64,000 bases of DNA from Staphylococcus saprophyticus subsp. saprophyticus ATCC 15305 = NCTC 7292 (lineage in GTDB: Bacteria > Bacillota > Bacilli > Staphylococcales > Staphylococcaceae): NCBI RefSeq assembly GCF_000010125.1, contig NC_007350.1, positions 1,860,001 through 1,924,000 of the forward strand. Direction: 5' to 3'. A program made the position numbers and the translations under genes. Numbering within the stretch: the first letter of the stretch is position 1; the number at the start of each line of letters is the position of its first letter. The notes beneath the pieces are model-generated. The model was given only the letters and a program-made list of their open reading frames with translations, was not told the DNA's origin and ran no database searches. This document shows positions 33,420 to 42,813 of this stretch, in pieces.

Positions 33420-33995
33420 TCACTCCTCCGACGAACTCATAAAATGTTTCTCAATCTTCCTTCCAACGAACCAAACGATGATAATGACAACCACAATTGT
33501 AATCAATCGTGTTGGATTAGAGAATAAAGTCGTAATATCATTGCCTAACCAACCAACGAGTCCAATCATGATAAACTTAGAAATAATCAGCACAGTTAGA
33601 TAAGCATGCGCTTTAATATGAGACATACTTGCAACGATATTTACGAGTGCACTTGGTGTAAATGGAAAGCACATTAAAATAAAGATAGGAATAACGCCTC
33701 TTCGATCGATAAAATGAATCAACCTCTGCACAGAAGTACGTTGCTGAACCTTTTTCATATACTTTGTATTATTTAATCTTCTGAAAAACAAGAAGACAAT
33801 ATAACTCCCTGCAACTGTCCCAGCCCAAGCTAATACAGTACCTATAAACCACCCAAAAGCATTGACGTTTACAATGATAAACACAATGATTGGTAAAATC
33901 GGAATAAAAGCTTCAATAAAAGGTAGCAGGAAACCTGCAATATAACCTAAACTACCAAACATATCAAACCAATGCTGTACTTGCTCCTCTGTCAT
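33420..33995 (-). CDS. TVP38/TMEM64 (VTT/DedA-like) membrane protein
   Basis: A 191-residue integral membrane protein with about five helices and the VTT-domain features, a re-entrant G/P-rich loop (LPFIEAFIPILPIIVF) and a FxPFTPSALVN motif near 113. Relatives (DedA, YqjA, TMEM41B) act in lipid flipping or membrane homeostasis. The ATG at 33995 was chosen because GAGGG lies 8 nt upstream; an in-frame ATG at 34010 lacks a binding site. It heads the operon VTT-spsA-spsB. A link between lipid transport and secretion is positional only. Confidence 0.85.
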   Translation of the reverse strand: MTEEQVQHWFDMFGSLGYIAGFLLPFIEAFIPILPIIVFIIVNVNAFGWFIGTVLAWAGTVAGSYIVFLFFRRLNNTKYMKKVQQRTSVQRLIHFIDRRGVIPIFILMCFPFTPSALVNIVASMSHIKAHAYLTVLIISKFIMIGLVGWLGNDITTLFSNPTRLITIVVVIIIVWFVGRKIEKHFMSSSEE

Positions 33996-34142
33996 TAAAT
34001 CAACCCTCATTATAACTATTCTATATAATTATAAGTGTAAAGTTGCTTATTTAAAACTATAAAGTATTCAGCATATGATAAATCGGTCTCAGGAATGAGC
34101 TTGCTATCATGTATTAGATGTATGCATACGATAAAAATGCAT

Positions 34143-34179
34143 AAAAAGAGTGCGACGCTATAAACGTCACACTCTTTTT
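34143..34179 (-). terminator. Terminator of pgi
   Basis: The stem AAAAAGAGTGcGACG / CGTCaCACTCTTTTT has one mismatch and T runs on both sides. Confidence 0.88.
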
Positions 34180-34234
34180 CATTGTCATTACATATTTTAA
34201 TGTAAGCAATCTAACTTCAAACTACTAGAAAATA

Positions 34235-35566
34235 TTATAAACGTTTTTCTAATGCTTCTTTTTTATCTTCAAATCCTTGTTTACCTAATAAAGCGAACAT
34301 ATTTTGTTTATATGCTTCTACACCAGGTTGGTTAAATGGATTAACACCTAATTGGTAACCACTCATTGAACAAGCTAATTCAAAGAAGTAAACAACGTAA
34401 CCAAATGTTTCTTCATCAAGACGAGGTATATTTAAAACGATATTAGGTACGCCACCGTCAGTATGCGCTAATAATGTACCTTCAAACGCTTTTGTATTTA
34501 CTTCATCGATTGTTTTTCCAGCTAAATAATTTAAACCATCTAAATTATCACTATCTTCTTCAATCGTAATATCATGTTTTGGATTATTTACTTTAACAAC
34601 AGTTTCAAATAAGAAACGACGACCTTCTTGTACATATTGTCCAAGTGAGTGTAAATCTGTTGTGTAGTTTGCACTTGATGGATAAATACCTTTGTAGTCT
34701 TTACCTTCAGATTCACCAAATAATTGTTTCCACCATTCATTGAAATATTGCATTGATGGTTCATAGTTAATTAACATTTCTGTATCATAACCTTTTGCAT
34801 ATAAAACGTTACGAATCGTTGCATATTGATAAGCAATATTATCTTCTAAATTCTCAGATGACAATTCTTCACGTGCTTTCGCTGCACCTTCCATCATTGC
34901 TTTAATGTCAATACCAGCAACTGCAATTGGTAATAAACCAACAGCTGTCAATACTGAATAACGGCCACCGATATCATCTGGCACTACAAATGTTTCATAA
35001 CCTTCATTTGTAGCTAATTGCTTCAATGCACCTTTTTCTTTATCTGTAGTAGCAAAGATACGTTTTTTCGCTTCTTCTTTACCATATTTATTTTCTAAAA
35101 GTTGTTTAAACAATCTGAATGATACGGCTGGTTCAGTCGTAGTACCAGATTTAGAAATAACGTTTACTGAAAAATCTTTACCGTCTAGATAATCTATTAA
35201 TTCTTGAGTATAAGTAGATGATAAGTGATTACCAACAAATACAATTTCAGGATATTCATCGCTATTTCTAAATGAAGAAGTTAGCATTTCAATCGCAGCA
35301 CGTGCACCTAAATAAGAACCACCAATACCAATAACTACAAATACTTCCGAGTTGTCTTTGACCCGTTTTGAAGCTTCTAAAATACGTGAGAATTCTTCTT
35401 TATCATAATCAACAGGAAGATCAATCCAACCAAGAAAGTCGCTGCCTGCGCCAGTACCTTTATGGATAGTATTATGAATTGATTTAACTATATCTTTTTG
35501 TTGTTGTAGTTCATGTTCGCCAAAAAATTCTAAAGTTTTACCATAATCTAATTGAATATGCGTCAT
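34235..35566 (-). CDS. pgi: Glucose-6-phosphate isomerase
   Basis: Interconverts glucose-6-phosphate and fructose-6-phosphate in glycolysis. The 443-residue protein has the short bacterial PGI length. It shows [18 protein letters not shown] (around 76-94), [14 protein letters not shown] (about 138-151), the [14 protein letters not shown] signature (about 200-213) and the C-terminal [16 protein letters not shown]. It is transcribed alone from a sigma-A promoter about 35-65 bases upstream. Confidence 0.98.
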   Translation of the reverse strand: MTHIQLDYGKTLEFFGEHELQQQKDIVKSIHNTIHKGTGAGSDFLGWIDLPVDYDKEEFSRILEASKRVKDNSEVFVVIGIGGSYLGARAAIEMLTSSFRNSDEYPEIVFVGNHLSSTYTQELIDYLDGKDFSVNVISKSGTTTEPAVSFRLFKQLLENKYGKEEAKKRIFATTDKEKGALKQLATNEGYETFVVPDDIGGRYSVLTAVGLLPIAVAGIDIKAMMEGAAKAREELSSENLEDNIAYQYATIRNVLYAKGYDTEMLINYEPSMQYFNEWWKQLFGESEGKDYKGIYPSSANYTTDLHSLGQYVQEGRRFLFETVVKVNNPKHDITIEEDSDNLDGLNYLAGKTIDEVNTKAFEGTLLAHTDGGVPNIVLNIPRLDEETFGYVVYFFELACSMSGYQLGVNPFNQPGVEAYKQNMFALLGKQGFEDKKEALEKRL

Positions 35567-35907
35567 ATTGAATTGCCTCCAGTGTTTTTAATTTCATTAT
35601 TATTTTACTAAGTTTATTTTGACTATTCAAACAACTAGCCTATCGTTTATCAAAAATAATAGTTAAACCTTATCATCCAAGAATAATGAGCTTTATAGTT
35701 TATTCACTATTATATACATTACATTTCCCCTTCCTATAACATAAATTCATATTCAAAGCCCTATAAATCGACTTTCATACTGAAGGTCAAAATATTATAT
35801 GCATATTTATGTATAATAATGGTTTTATTTTCATTCATCATCTGCTATACTATCCATATCAAATTCATAAAAAAGACAAATTCAATCAAATTAAATGAGG
35901 TGGCACT
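35567..35907. promoter_or_regulatory. Divergent pgi/argG control region with candidate ArgR-type sites
   Basis: This 341-base region holds the pgi promoter on the minus strand. On the plus strand, -10 candidates for argG are TATAAT at 35812-35817 and TATACT at 35846-35851. Near the first lies TGCATATTTATGTA (35799-35812), a weak match to the ARG box pattern TGNATWWWWATNCA. A second AT-rich ATTCATATTCA lies near 35745. Arginine repressor control of argGH is known in Bacillus and Staphylococcus; the site calls here are weak. Confidence 0.35.
35602..35630 (-). promoter_or_regulatory. Sigma-A promoter of pgi
   Basis: TTGAAT and TAAAAT are separated by 17 nt on the minus strand. Confidence 0.6.
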
Positions 35908-37113
35908 ATGAAAGAGAAAATCGTATTAGCATATTCAGGTGGTTTAGACACTAGTGTGGCAGTTAAATGGTTATTAGATAAAGGTTATGATGTGGTTGCA
36001 TGTTGCTTAGATGTCGGTGAGGGTAAAGATTTAGAATTAGTACATCAAAAAGCATTAGATATGGGGGCTATAGAATGTCATATTATTGATGCTACAGAAG
36101 AATTCAGCCAAGATTATGTATCGTATGCAATCAAAGGCAATCTAATGTATGAAGGAACATATCCTTTAGTATCAGCATTATCAAGACCTTTAATTTCAAA
36201 AAAACTCGTTGAAATTGCTAGCAAAACAAACTCAGTAGGTATTGCGCATGGATGTACAGGTAAAGGAAATGACCAGGTACGTTTTGAAGTTGCAATTAAA
36301 GCATTAGACCCTGAATTAAAAGTATTTGCACCAGTAAGAGAATGGGCATGGAGCCGTGAAGAAGAAATCGATTATGCAATTAAGCATAATATTCCAGTCC
36401 CTATTCAACATGATTCTCCTTATTCAATTGACCAAAATTTATGGGGTAGAAGTAATGAATGTGGCATTCTTGAGGATCCTTATGCTACACCACCAAAAGA
36501 TGCATATGATTTAACAAACGAATTAGAAGACGCGCCAGATGAAGCCGAAGAAATTGTACTCTCTTTTGAAAAAGGTATCCCTGTCTCTTTAGATGGCACA
36601 GCTTATAAATTAAGTGAACTCATCTTAGAATTAAACAAACTCGCAGGTAAACATGGGGTTGGTAGAATAGATCACGTAGAAAATAGACTCGTTGGTATCA
36701 AATCAAGAGAAGTCTATGAGACACCCGCAGCAGAAGTAATTATGAATGCACATAAAGCGCTAGAAACAATAACACTGACAAAAGATGTTGCACATTTCAA
36801 ACCAGTTATTGAAAAACAATTTTCTGAACAAATATATAATGGCCTATGGTTCTCTCCGCTTACAGATAGTTTAAAAATATTTGTTGATAGTACACAAGCA
36901 CACGTTACTGGTGATGTACGTCTTAAATTGTACAAAGGCAATGCTATCGTCAATGGTAGACAATCACCTTATACGTTATACAACGAAAAATTAGCAACTT
37001 ATACAAAAGAAGACGCATTTAATCAAGAATCCGCAGTTGGTTTTATTGATATCTTTGGTTTACCTACAAAAGTCAATTCAATGTTACACGGTGGCTATAA
37101 AGATGAGCAATAA
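35908..37113 (+). CDS. argG: Argininosuccinate synthase
   Basis: Joins citrulline and aspartate to form argininosuccinate using ATP. The 401-residue protein has the N-type ATP pyrophosphatase P-loop [10 protein letters not shown] (8-17), the conserved [13 protein letters not shown] segment (about 115-127) and the second motif [22 protein letters not shown] precedes the ATG. It overlaps argH by 11 nt, so the two are translationally coupled. Other arginine biosynthesis genes are not in the window. Confidence 0.97.
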   Translation: MKEKIVLAYSGGLDTSVAVKWLLDKGYDVVACCLDVGEGKDLELVHQKALDMGAIECHIIDATEEFSQDYVSYAIKGNLMYEGTYPLVSALSRPLISKKLVEIASKTNSVGIAHGCTGKGNDQVRFEVAIKALDPELKVFAPVREWAWSREEEIDYAIKHNIPVPIQHDSPYSIDQNLWGRSNECGILEDPYATPPKDAYDLTNELEDAPDEAEEIVLSFEKGIPVSLDGTAYKLSELILELNKLAGKHGVGRIDHVENRLVGIKSREVYETPAAEVIMNAHKALETITLTKDVAHFKPVIEKQFSEQIYNGLWFSPLTDSLKIFVDSTQAHVTGDVRLKLYKGNAIVNGRQSPYTLYNEKLATYTKEDAFNQESAVGFIDIFGLPTKVNSMLHGGYKDEQ

Positions 37114-38482
37114 AGCATGGGGTGGTAGATTTAGCGAGCAACCTGAGGATTGGGTTGATGAATTCAATGCCTCTATCCACTTCGATAAGACGTTAATTCA
37201 GTATGATGTGCAAGGGAGTATTGCACATGCAAAAATGTTAGCGAAACAAGATATCATTACAGATTCAGACTGCGACCAAATTATTGAAGGTTTAAATGCC
37301 ATATTGAAGGATTATGAACAAGATAATTTAGAATTGGATACTTCGTTAGAAGATATTCATTTAAATATTGAACATGAATTAATTAAGCGTATTGGTGATG
37401 CTGGAGGTAGATTACACACTGGTCGTAGTAGAAATGATCAGGTTGCTACAGATATGCATCTCTATACAAAAGCTGAAGTCAATGCTTTGATTGAATTAAT
37501 TACACAGTTTCAACATACAATTGTAAATACTGCTGAATCGCATATTAACACTATTATGCCAGGCTATACACATTTACAAAGAGCACAACCTATTTCATTC
37601 GCGCACCATATACTAACTTATTATTGGATGTTGGAAAGAGATAAATCACGTTTTCAAGATAGTTTAAAACGCATTGATATTTCTCCTTTAGGTGCGGCCG
37701 CATTAAGTGGTACTACCTATCCGATTGATCGTCATGAAACGCAATCACTTTTGGATTTTAGTGCCATATATGAAAATAGTATGGATGCTGTGAGTGATAG
37801 AGATTATATTGTTGAAACATTGCATAATATTTCATTAACAATGGTACATTTGTCACGTTTTGCTGAGGAAATTATTTTTTGGTCTTCAGCTGAAGCAAAT
37901 TTTATTACCTTATCAGATGCTTTTTCAACTGGCTCATCCATTATGCCTCAAAAAAAGAACCCAGATATGGCTGAACTTATAAGAGGCAAAGTTGGACGTA
38001 CAACTGGTCACTTGATGAGTATGTTGATGACACTCAAAGGTCTACCTTTAGCATACAATAAAGATATGCAAGAAGATAAAGAAGGATTATTTGATGCCGT
38101 TCACACCTTAAAAGGATCATTACGCATATTTGACGGTATGATAGATTCAATGACAGTTAATGTCGAACGTCTACAACAAACGGTATACAATGATTTTTCA
38201 AATGCGACTGAACTCGCAGACTATCTTGTGAATAAAGGTGTCCCTTTTAGGAGCGCACACGAGGTTGTTGGTAAAATTGTGCTTTGGTCTATTCAACATA
38301 ATATATATTTATTAGATGTTCCTTTAGAACAATATCAGAGTGCAAATGAACTGATAGAAGCGGATATCTATGATTATTTAAAACCAGAAAATTGTGTAAG
38401 CAGAAGAATTAGTTACGGTTCGACGGGTCAATCATCGGTACAACAACAACTCGACATCATTCATAAAGAACTCAGTGACTAA
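37103..38482 (+). CDS. argH: Argininosuccinate lyase
   Basis: Splits argininosuccinate into arginine and fumarate. The 459-residue protein of the fumarase/aspartase superfamily has [13 protein letters not shown] (around 107-119) and the signature [16 protein letters not shown] (about 277-292) with the catalytic Ser. The ATG at 37103 gives [10 protein letters not shown], the conserved family start, and lies inside the end of argG; the longer open frame from 37037 is an out-of-frame overlap with argG. It ends at a repeat-type terminator. Confidence 0.97.
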   Translation: MSNKAWGGRFSEQPEDWVDEFNASIHFDKTLIQYDVQGSIAHAKMLAKQDIITDSDCDQIIEGLNAILKDYEQDNLELDTSLEDIHLNIEHELIKRIGDAGGRLHTGRSRNDQVATDMHLYTKAEVNALIELITQFQHTIVNTAESHINTIMPGYTHLQRAQPISFAHHILTYYWMLERDKSRFQDSLKRIDISPLGAAALSGTTYPIDRHETQSLLDFSAIYENSMDAVSDRDYIVETLHNISLTMVHLSRFAEEIIFWSSAEANFITLSDAFSTGSSIMPQKKNPDMAELIRGKVGRTTGHLMSMLMTLKGLPLAYNKDMQEDKEGLFDAVHTLKGSLRIFDGMIDSMTVNVERLQQTVYNDFSNATELADYLVNKGVPFRSAHEVVGKIVLWSIQHNIYLLDVPLEQYQSANELIEADIYDYLKPENCVSRRISYGSTGQSSVQQQLDIIHKELSD

Positions 38483-38802
38483 ACATGCATAGATTTTTAA
38501 TATGTCATTAGGTCACATATAATAGTTAGAGTCTGGGACAAAAATAGATGTTCCAGACTCTTCTTCAATTAGGTAATAGATGACTAGGAAAACTCTATTA
38601 GAAATTTGAGGTTCAGTTTCATCTTTATTTTAAAAGTTTCCATTGTCTTCACTTTAGATTCTATAACTATATATTTCTTTTAAAATTGTAAGCTTAAAAT
38701 TAATTTTATTTATTTTGAATTATAATACTGTAAATTCTATTCTCATCCCCCTCTTTTTTATGTACTGTGAGCATATAGTTCATATTAAGGAGTGTCGTCA
38801 TT
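38483..38802. other. argH / glpQ intergenic region
   Basis: This 320-base gap contains the repeat and terminator at 38528-38626, then an AT-rich stretch with a TATAAT -10 candidate for glpQ at 38721-38726. There is no good -35. No small gene is seen. Confidence 0.5.
38528..38626 (+). repeat. Short form of a dispersed intergenic hairpin repeat (argGH terminator)
   Basis: The first half is a terminator hairpin (AGAGTCTGGGACA / TGTTCCAGACTCTT, 38528-38562). It is followed by TAGATGACT and then by a segment with CTCTATTA and AATTTGA that matches the right end of the longer copy at 51845-52139. About 46 of the first 56 bases agree with that copy. The middle of the longer copy is absent here. Confidence 0.65.
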
Positions 38803-39792
38803 ATGAAACATACACATAAGCTAATCGTTTCTAGTATAACTGCTTTAACATTATCGGGTTTGTGTACTTCATCATTTATTGAAGCTTCGGGAAACGGTAA
38901 TACCTATACAGAACAGTCAAACACTACAAAGCAACAAAGCGGGTCTAGTAATCAATCACAACATAACCAAAAGAAAGTACAAAATTTGACAGGCGAAAAA
39001 TTCACGACAATTGCACACAGAGGTGCGAGCGGATATGCACCGGAACATACTTTTTTCTCATATGATAAGAGTCATAATGCCATAGGTGCCTCATACATAG
39101 AAATTGATTTACAGATGACTAAAGATGGCCATTTAGTTGCAATGCATGATGAAACAGTAGATCGTACAACAAATGGAACAGGTAGAGTGGATCAATATAC
39201 ATTAAAAGAATTAAAACAATTAGATGCTGGCAGTAAATTTAATAGCCAAAATCCGCAATATGCTAATTCAAATTATAAAGGTGCAAAAATTCCAACCCTA
39301 GATGAAATTTTAGAGCGTTATGGAACATCAGCTAATTACTACATTGAGACAAAATCGCCTGATGTTTATCCAGGTATGGAAGAAAAATTATTGGATTCCC
39401 TTAATAAACATCATATGTTAAATAAACAATCACTTAATAATGGTCAAGTTTTAGTACAATCTTTTTCACAAGAAAGTTTACTTAAAATGCAGAAACTAAA
39501 CTCAAATGTGCCATTAATCCGTTTACTTGATAAAGGTGAATTATTAGCTTTATCTCAGCAAGATTTTAATGAAATTAGAAATTATGCAATTGGTGTAGGC
39601 CCTGAAGCCTCTGATTTAACAAAACAAAATGTTAAAAATCTTAAAAAAGCTGGTTTACTTGTACACCCATTTACAGTGAATGACCCAGAAGATATGAAGC
39701 GATTGAATCATTATGGTGTTGACGGTGTATTTACAAATTATCCAGATCTATACAAACAAGTAATAAATGAAGGAGAACAGAATAAATATTAA
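38803..39792 (+). CDS. glpQ: Secreted glycerophosphodiester phosphodiesterase
   Basis: Hydrolyses glycerophosphodiesters such as lipid and teichoic-acid breakdown products to sn-glycerol-3-phosphate and an alcohol. The 329-residue protein has a cleavable signal peptide (about 1-29, ending near SFIEASG) and a S/Q/N-rich linker (about 30-60). The GDPD domain follows with catalytic HRGASGYAPEHT (about 71-82) and EIDLQMTKDGHLVAMHDETVDRTT-type metal and catalytic residues. There is no lipobox or sortase signal, so it is probably released. AAGGAG precedes the ATG. Confidence 0.95.
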   Translation: MKHTHKLIVSSITALTLSGLCTSSFIEASGNGNTYTEQSNTTKQQSGSSNQSQHNQKKVQNLTGEKFTTIAHRGASGYAPEHTFFSYDKSHNAIGASYIEIDLQMTKDGHLVAMHDETVDRTTNGTGRVDQYTLKELKQLDAGSKFNSQNPQYANSNYKGAKIPTLDEILERYGTSANYYIETKSPDVYPGMEEKLLDSLNKHHMLNKQSLNNGQVLVQSFSQESLLKMQKLNSNVPLIRLLDKGELLALSQQDFNEIRNYAIGVGPEASDLTKQNVKNLKKAGLLVHPFTVNDPEDMKRLNHYGVDGVFTNYPDLYKQVINEGEQNKY

Positions 39793-39836
39793 TTTTTGTT
39801 TATTCCTTTATTTTTAAATCCATTAAACAACATACG

Positions 39837-39879
39837 AAAAAACGACAATTGCTGATAAAAACAGCAATTGTCGTTTTTG
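39837..39879. terminator. Bidirectional terminator between glpQ and gudB
   Basis: The perfect stem AAAAACGACAATTGCTG / CAGCAATTGTCGTTTTT has a 7-nt loop. Confidence 0.93.
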
Positions 39880-39895
39880 TTATATCTGTATTGGC

Positions 39896-41140
39896 TTAAG
39901 CCCAACCACGGTAACGTGCAGCTTCTGCCGTACGTTTAATACCTACAATATATGCAGCTAAGCGCATATCAATTTTTCTATTTTGAGATAATTCATAAAT
40001 TGTGTCAAAGGCTGTTGTAAGCTTTTCACGCATTTTCGTGTTAACTTCTTCTTCAGACCAATAATAACCTTGGTTATTTTGCACCCATTCAAAGTATGAA
40101 ACTGTAACTCCACCAGCACTTGCTAATACATCAGGTACGAGTAGAATATCACGTTCAGTTAATATGCGTGTTGCAGCTGGTGTAGTTGGTCCATTTGCCG
40201 CTTCAACAACAATATCAGCTTTAATATCATGAGCATTGTCTTCAGTAATTTGATTCGCAATGGCTGCAGGAACTAAGATATCACAATCAATTTCAAATAA
40301 TTCTTTATTTGAAATTGTTTCATCAAATAAGTTCGTAACCGTACCAAAACTATCTCTTCTATCTAATAGGTAATCAATATCTAAACCTTCTGGATCATGT
40401 AGTGCACCATACGCATCTGAAATCCCAACAATTGTTGCACCCATATCATACAAGAACTTAGCTAAGAAACTACCAGCGTTACCAAATCCTTGGATGACAA
40501 TACGCGCACCTTTAAGATTTAGTCCTCTTCTTTGTGCCGCTTGTTCGATAGCAATGACAACACCTAGTGCAGTAGCACGGTCACGTCCTTGTGAACCACC
40601 TAATACAATCGGTTTACCAGTGATAAACCCTGGAGAGTTAAATTTATCTAGCGAACTATACTCATCCATCATCCATGCCATAATTTGAGAGTTTGTAAAT
40701 ACGTCTGGTGCTGGAATATCTTTTGTCGGTCCAACAAATTGAGAAATTGAACGAACATATCCGCGAGATAGACGCTCTACCTCATGAATACTCATTTGAC
40801 GTGGATCGCAAACGATACCACCTTTACCACCACCGTATGGTAAATCTACAATGCCACATTTCAATGTCATCCACATTGATAATGCTTTAACTTCTTCTTC
40901 ATCAACGTCTGGGTGGAAACGAACCCCACCTTTTGTTGGTCCAACAGCGTCGTTATGCTGTGCACGATAACCAGTAAATGTTTGTACAGTACCATCATCC
41001 ATACGTACAGGAATTCTAACTTGTAGGAAACGTAAAGGTTCCTTTACCAAATCATACATACCATCGTCAAATCCCAATTTATGCAATGCTTCCTTAATAA
41101 TTTGTTGCGTAGAAGTAACTAAATTATTATTCTCAGTCAT
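39896..41140 (-). CDS. gudB: NAD-specific glutamate dehydrogenase
   Basis: Oxidatively deaminates glutamate to 2-oxoglutarate, feeding amino-acid carbon into the TCA cycle. The 414-residue hexameric-type GDH has the catalytic Lys region LPYGGGKGGI (about 99-108), PAPDVFTNSQIMAW (about 146-159) and a Rossmann motif VIQGFGNAGSFLA (about 214-226). It lies downstream of rocD, which makes glutamate-semialdehyde, so arginine/ornithine breakdown and glutamate oxidation are adjacent. Its own promoter carries a cre site, fitting carbon catabolite repression. Confidence 0.96.
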   Translation of the reverse strand: MTENNNLVTSTQQIIKEALHKLGFDDGMYDLVKEPLRFLQVRIPVRMDDGTVQTFTGYRAQHNDAVGPTKGGVRFHPDVDEEEVKALSMWMTLKCGIVDLPYGGGKGGIVCDPRQMSIHEVERLSRGYVRSISQFVGPTKDIPAPDVFTNSQIMAWMMDEYSSLDKFNSPGFITGKPIVLGGSQGRDRATALGVVIAIEQAAQRRGLNLKGARIVIQGFGNAGSFLAKFLYDMGATIVGISDAYGALHDPEGLDIDYLLDRRDSFGTVTNLFDETISNKELFEIDCDILVPAAIANQITEDNAHDIKADIVVEAANGPTTPAATRILTERDILLVPDVLASAGGVTVSYFEWVQNNQGYYWSEEEVNTKMREKLTTAFDTIYELSQNRKIDMRLAAYIVGIKRTAEAARYRGWA

Positions 41141-41168
41141 GATTCATTTCGCCTCTTTTTCGTTACTA

Positions 41169-41184
41169 ATGATTTCGCTTTCAT
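41169..41184. promoter_or_regulatory. CcpA catabolite-responsive element (cre) at gudB
   Basis: ATGAAAGCGAAATCAT (minus strand) meets the cre consensus WTGNAANCGNWNNCAW at every fixed position. It overlaps the predicted transcription start. Glucose repression of gudB through CcpA is known in S. aureus. Confidence 0.8.
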
Positions 41185-41188
41185 GATA

Positions 41189-41194
41189 ATTGTA
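41189..41194 (-). promoter_or_regulatory. Extended -10 box of gudB
   Basis: TACAAT is preceded by TGT on the minus strand (extended -10). The -35 region (TTTAAA, 16 nt upstream) is weak. Confidence 0.5.
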
Positions 41195-41250
41195 ACATAA
41201 GATTTACCTTTTTAAAGGGGTTTCAGAACATATGTTACAGAAGTGTGAAT

Positions 41251-42441
41251 TTACTCAAAAACACTTCTAACTTTGTCTAATGCAAAGTCTAATTCTTCCT
41301 TAGAAATAATAAGTGGTGGTGCAAATCTAATTACCGTATCATGCGTTTCTTTACATAATAAACCTTGCTCTTTTAAAGATTCACAGAATGGTCTTGCTGC
41401 TTCATTAAGTTCAATTCCGATAAACAATCCACGTCCACGTACTTCTTTGATTGCTGGGTGGTCTATTTTTTCTAATTCTGATTTAAAATAATCACCTAAC
41501 TCTAAAGAACGTCCTGGTAAATCTTCATCGATAATGACATCTAGCGCTGCATTTGATACTGCACAAGCAAGTGGATTACCACCAAATGTTGATCCGTGTG
41601 AACCAGGTGTGAATACACCTAATACTTCTTCATCTGCTAATACCACTGAAATTGGCAATACACCGCCACCTAAAGCTTTACCTAGAATATAAACATCCGG
41701 TTTTACATTATCCCAATCTGTTGCAAATAATTTACCTGAACGTCCAAGACCAGCTTGAATTTCATCAGCGATAAATAAAACGTTATGCTCATCACATAAT
41801 TCTCTAATTTGTTTCAAATAACCTTCTGGAGGTACATTAATACCTGCTTCTCCCTGTATCGGCTCAATCAGAATAGCTGCAGTATTTTCATTAATTGCTG
41901 CTTTAACAGCCTCAATATCACCAAAATCTACTTTACGGAAACCATCTAATAACGGGCCATACCCACGTTGGTATTCAGGTTCAGACGATAAGGAAACAGG
42001 CGCCATTGTTCGACCATGGAAGTTACCATTGAAAGCAATAATTTCTGCCTTATCTGGTTGTATATTTTTAACATCATAAGCCCAACGACGTGCTGCTTTT
42101 AATGCAGTCTCAACTGCTTCCGCACCAGTGTTCATCGGTAAAGCTTTTGCTTTGCCAGAAAGCTTACAAATTTTTTCATACCATTCACCTAGATTTTCAC
42201 TATGGAAAGCGCGTGAAACTAATGTAACTTTATCCGCTTGTTCTTTCAAAGCTTGGATAATTTTAGGGTGTCTATGACCTTGGTTTACAGCTGAATATGC
42301 AGATAACATATCCATATATTTATTTCCTTCAGGGTCTTTGACCCATACGCCTTCCGCTTCCGAGATAACAATTGGAAGTGGTACATAGTTTTGTGCACCA
42401 TAATGATTTGTTACTTCAATGATTTCTTCTGATCTTGACAT
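41251..42441 (-). CDS. rocD: Ornithine aminotransferase
   Basis: PLP-dependent class III aminotransferase converting ornithine and 2-oxoglutarate to glutamate-5-semialdehyde and glutamate. The 396-residue protein shows the [17 protein letters not shown] segment (around 104-120), the D/Q pair [14 protein letters not shown] (about 220-233) and the PLP lysine in [10 protein letters not shown] (near 257). The ATG at 42441 (MSRSEE) with GGGGAG upstream was preferred over the longer open frame from 42501, which has no binding site. It has a consensus-like promoter about 150-180 bases upstream and is followed by gudB. Confidence 0.95.
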   Translation of the reverse strand: MSRSEEIIEVTNHYGAQNYVPLPIVISEAEGVWVKDPEGNKYMDMLSAYSAVNQGHRHPKIIQALKEQADKVTLVSRAFHSENLGEWYEKICKLSGKAKALPMNTGAEAVETALKAARRWAYDVKNIQPDKAEIIAFNGNFHGRTMAPVSLSSEPEYQRGYGPLLDGFRKVDFGDIEAVKAAINENTAAILIEPIQGEAGINVPPEGYLKQIRELCDEHNVLFIADEIQAGLGRSGKLFATDWDNVKPDVYILGKALGGGVLPISVVLADEEVLGVFTPGSHGSTFGGNPLACAVSNAALDVIIDEDLPGRSLELGDYFKSELEKIDHPAIKEVRGRGLFIGIELNEAARPFCESLKEQGLLCKETHDTVIRFAPPLIISKEELDFALDKVRSVFE

Positions 42442-42590
42442 GATATCTCCCCTTTGTAAAAATTTAAGAGCAAAAATGACTCCTAAGCAATACTCACTCA
42501 TAGCATAACGTATTTACACGTGAACTGAAACTATTTTCTAAAACAGCTTACTCAATCACTGTTCAACGTCTTAAATACGCTATTTTTTGC

Positions 42591-42619
42591 ATTGTTAAAT
42601 TCATATATACAATTGTCAA
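42591..42619 (-). promoter_or_regulatory. Sigma-A promoter of rocD
   Basis: A perfect TTGACA and AACAAT are separated by 17 nt on the minus strand. Confidence 0.7.
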
Positions 42620-42622
42620 AAT

Positions 42623-42640
42623 TATGTAAGCCCTTACATA
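42623..42640. promoter_or_regulatory. 18-bp palindrome abutting the rocD -35 box
   Basis: TATGTAAGCCCTTACATA consists of perfect 8-bp arms around CC. It ends 3 nt upstream of the rocD -35 box, a position typical for an activator dimer. The cognate regulator is not known to me. Confidence 0.5.
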
Positions 42641-42750
42641 TATAATGACATAATCCTAACTATGATTACAAGAAAATTTCCTTAAATTTAAAAATAAAAT
42701 TAACTATTATTATTTTTGCATTTAATTGTATGTTTAAGCATTATATTCGT

Positions 42751-42801
42751 AAAAAAAACGCATAAATCTTCTGGATTCATTCATCAGAAAATTTATGCGT
42801 T
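42751..42801 (-). terminator. Terminator of the old yellow enzyme gene
   Basis: The outer stem AACGCATAAA / TTTATGCGTT and inner stem TTCTG / CAGAA are followed by eight T on the minus strand. Confidence 0.88.
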
Positions 42802-42813
42802 CAAATGTGTTAT

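Larger units (their letters stand above)
42442..42813. other. rocD upstream region and long leader
   Basis: This 372-base gap contains the rocD promoter (42591-42619), leaving a leader of about 140 bases. Also present are an adjacent palindrome (42623-42640) and the terminator of the next minus-strand gene (42751-42801). No small gene with a good binding site was found. Confidence 0.55.
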
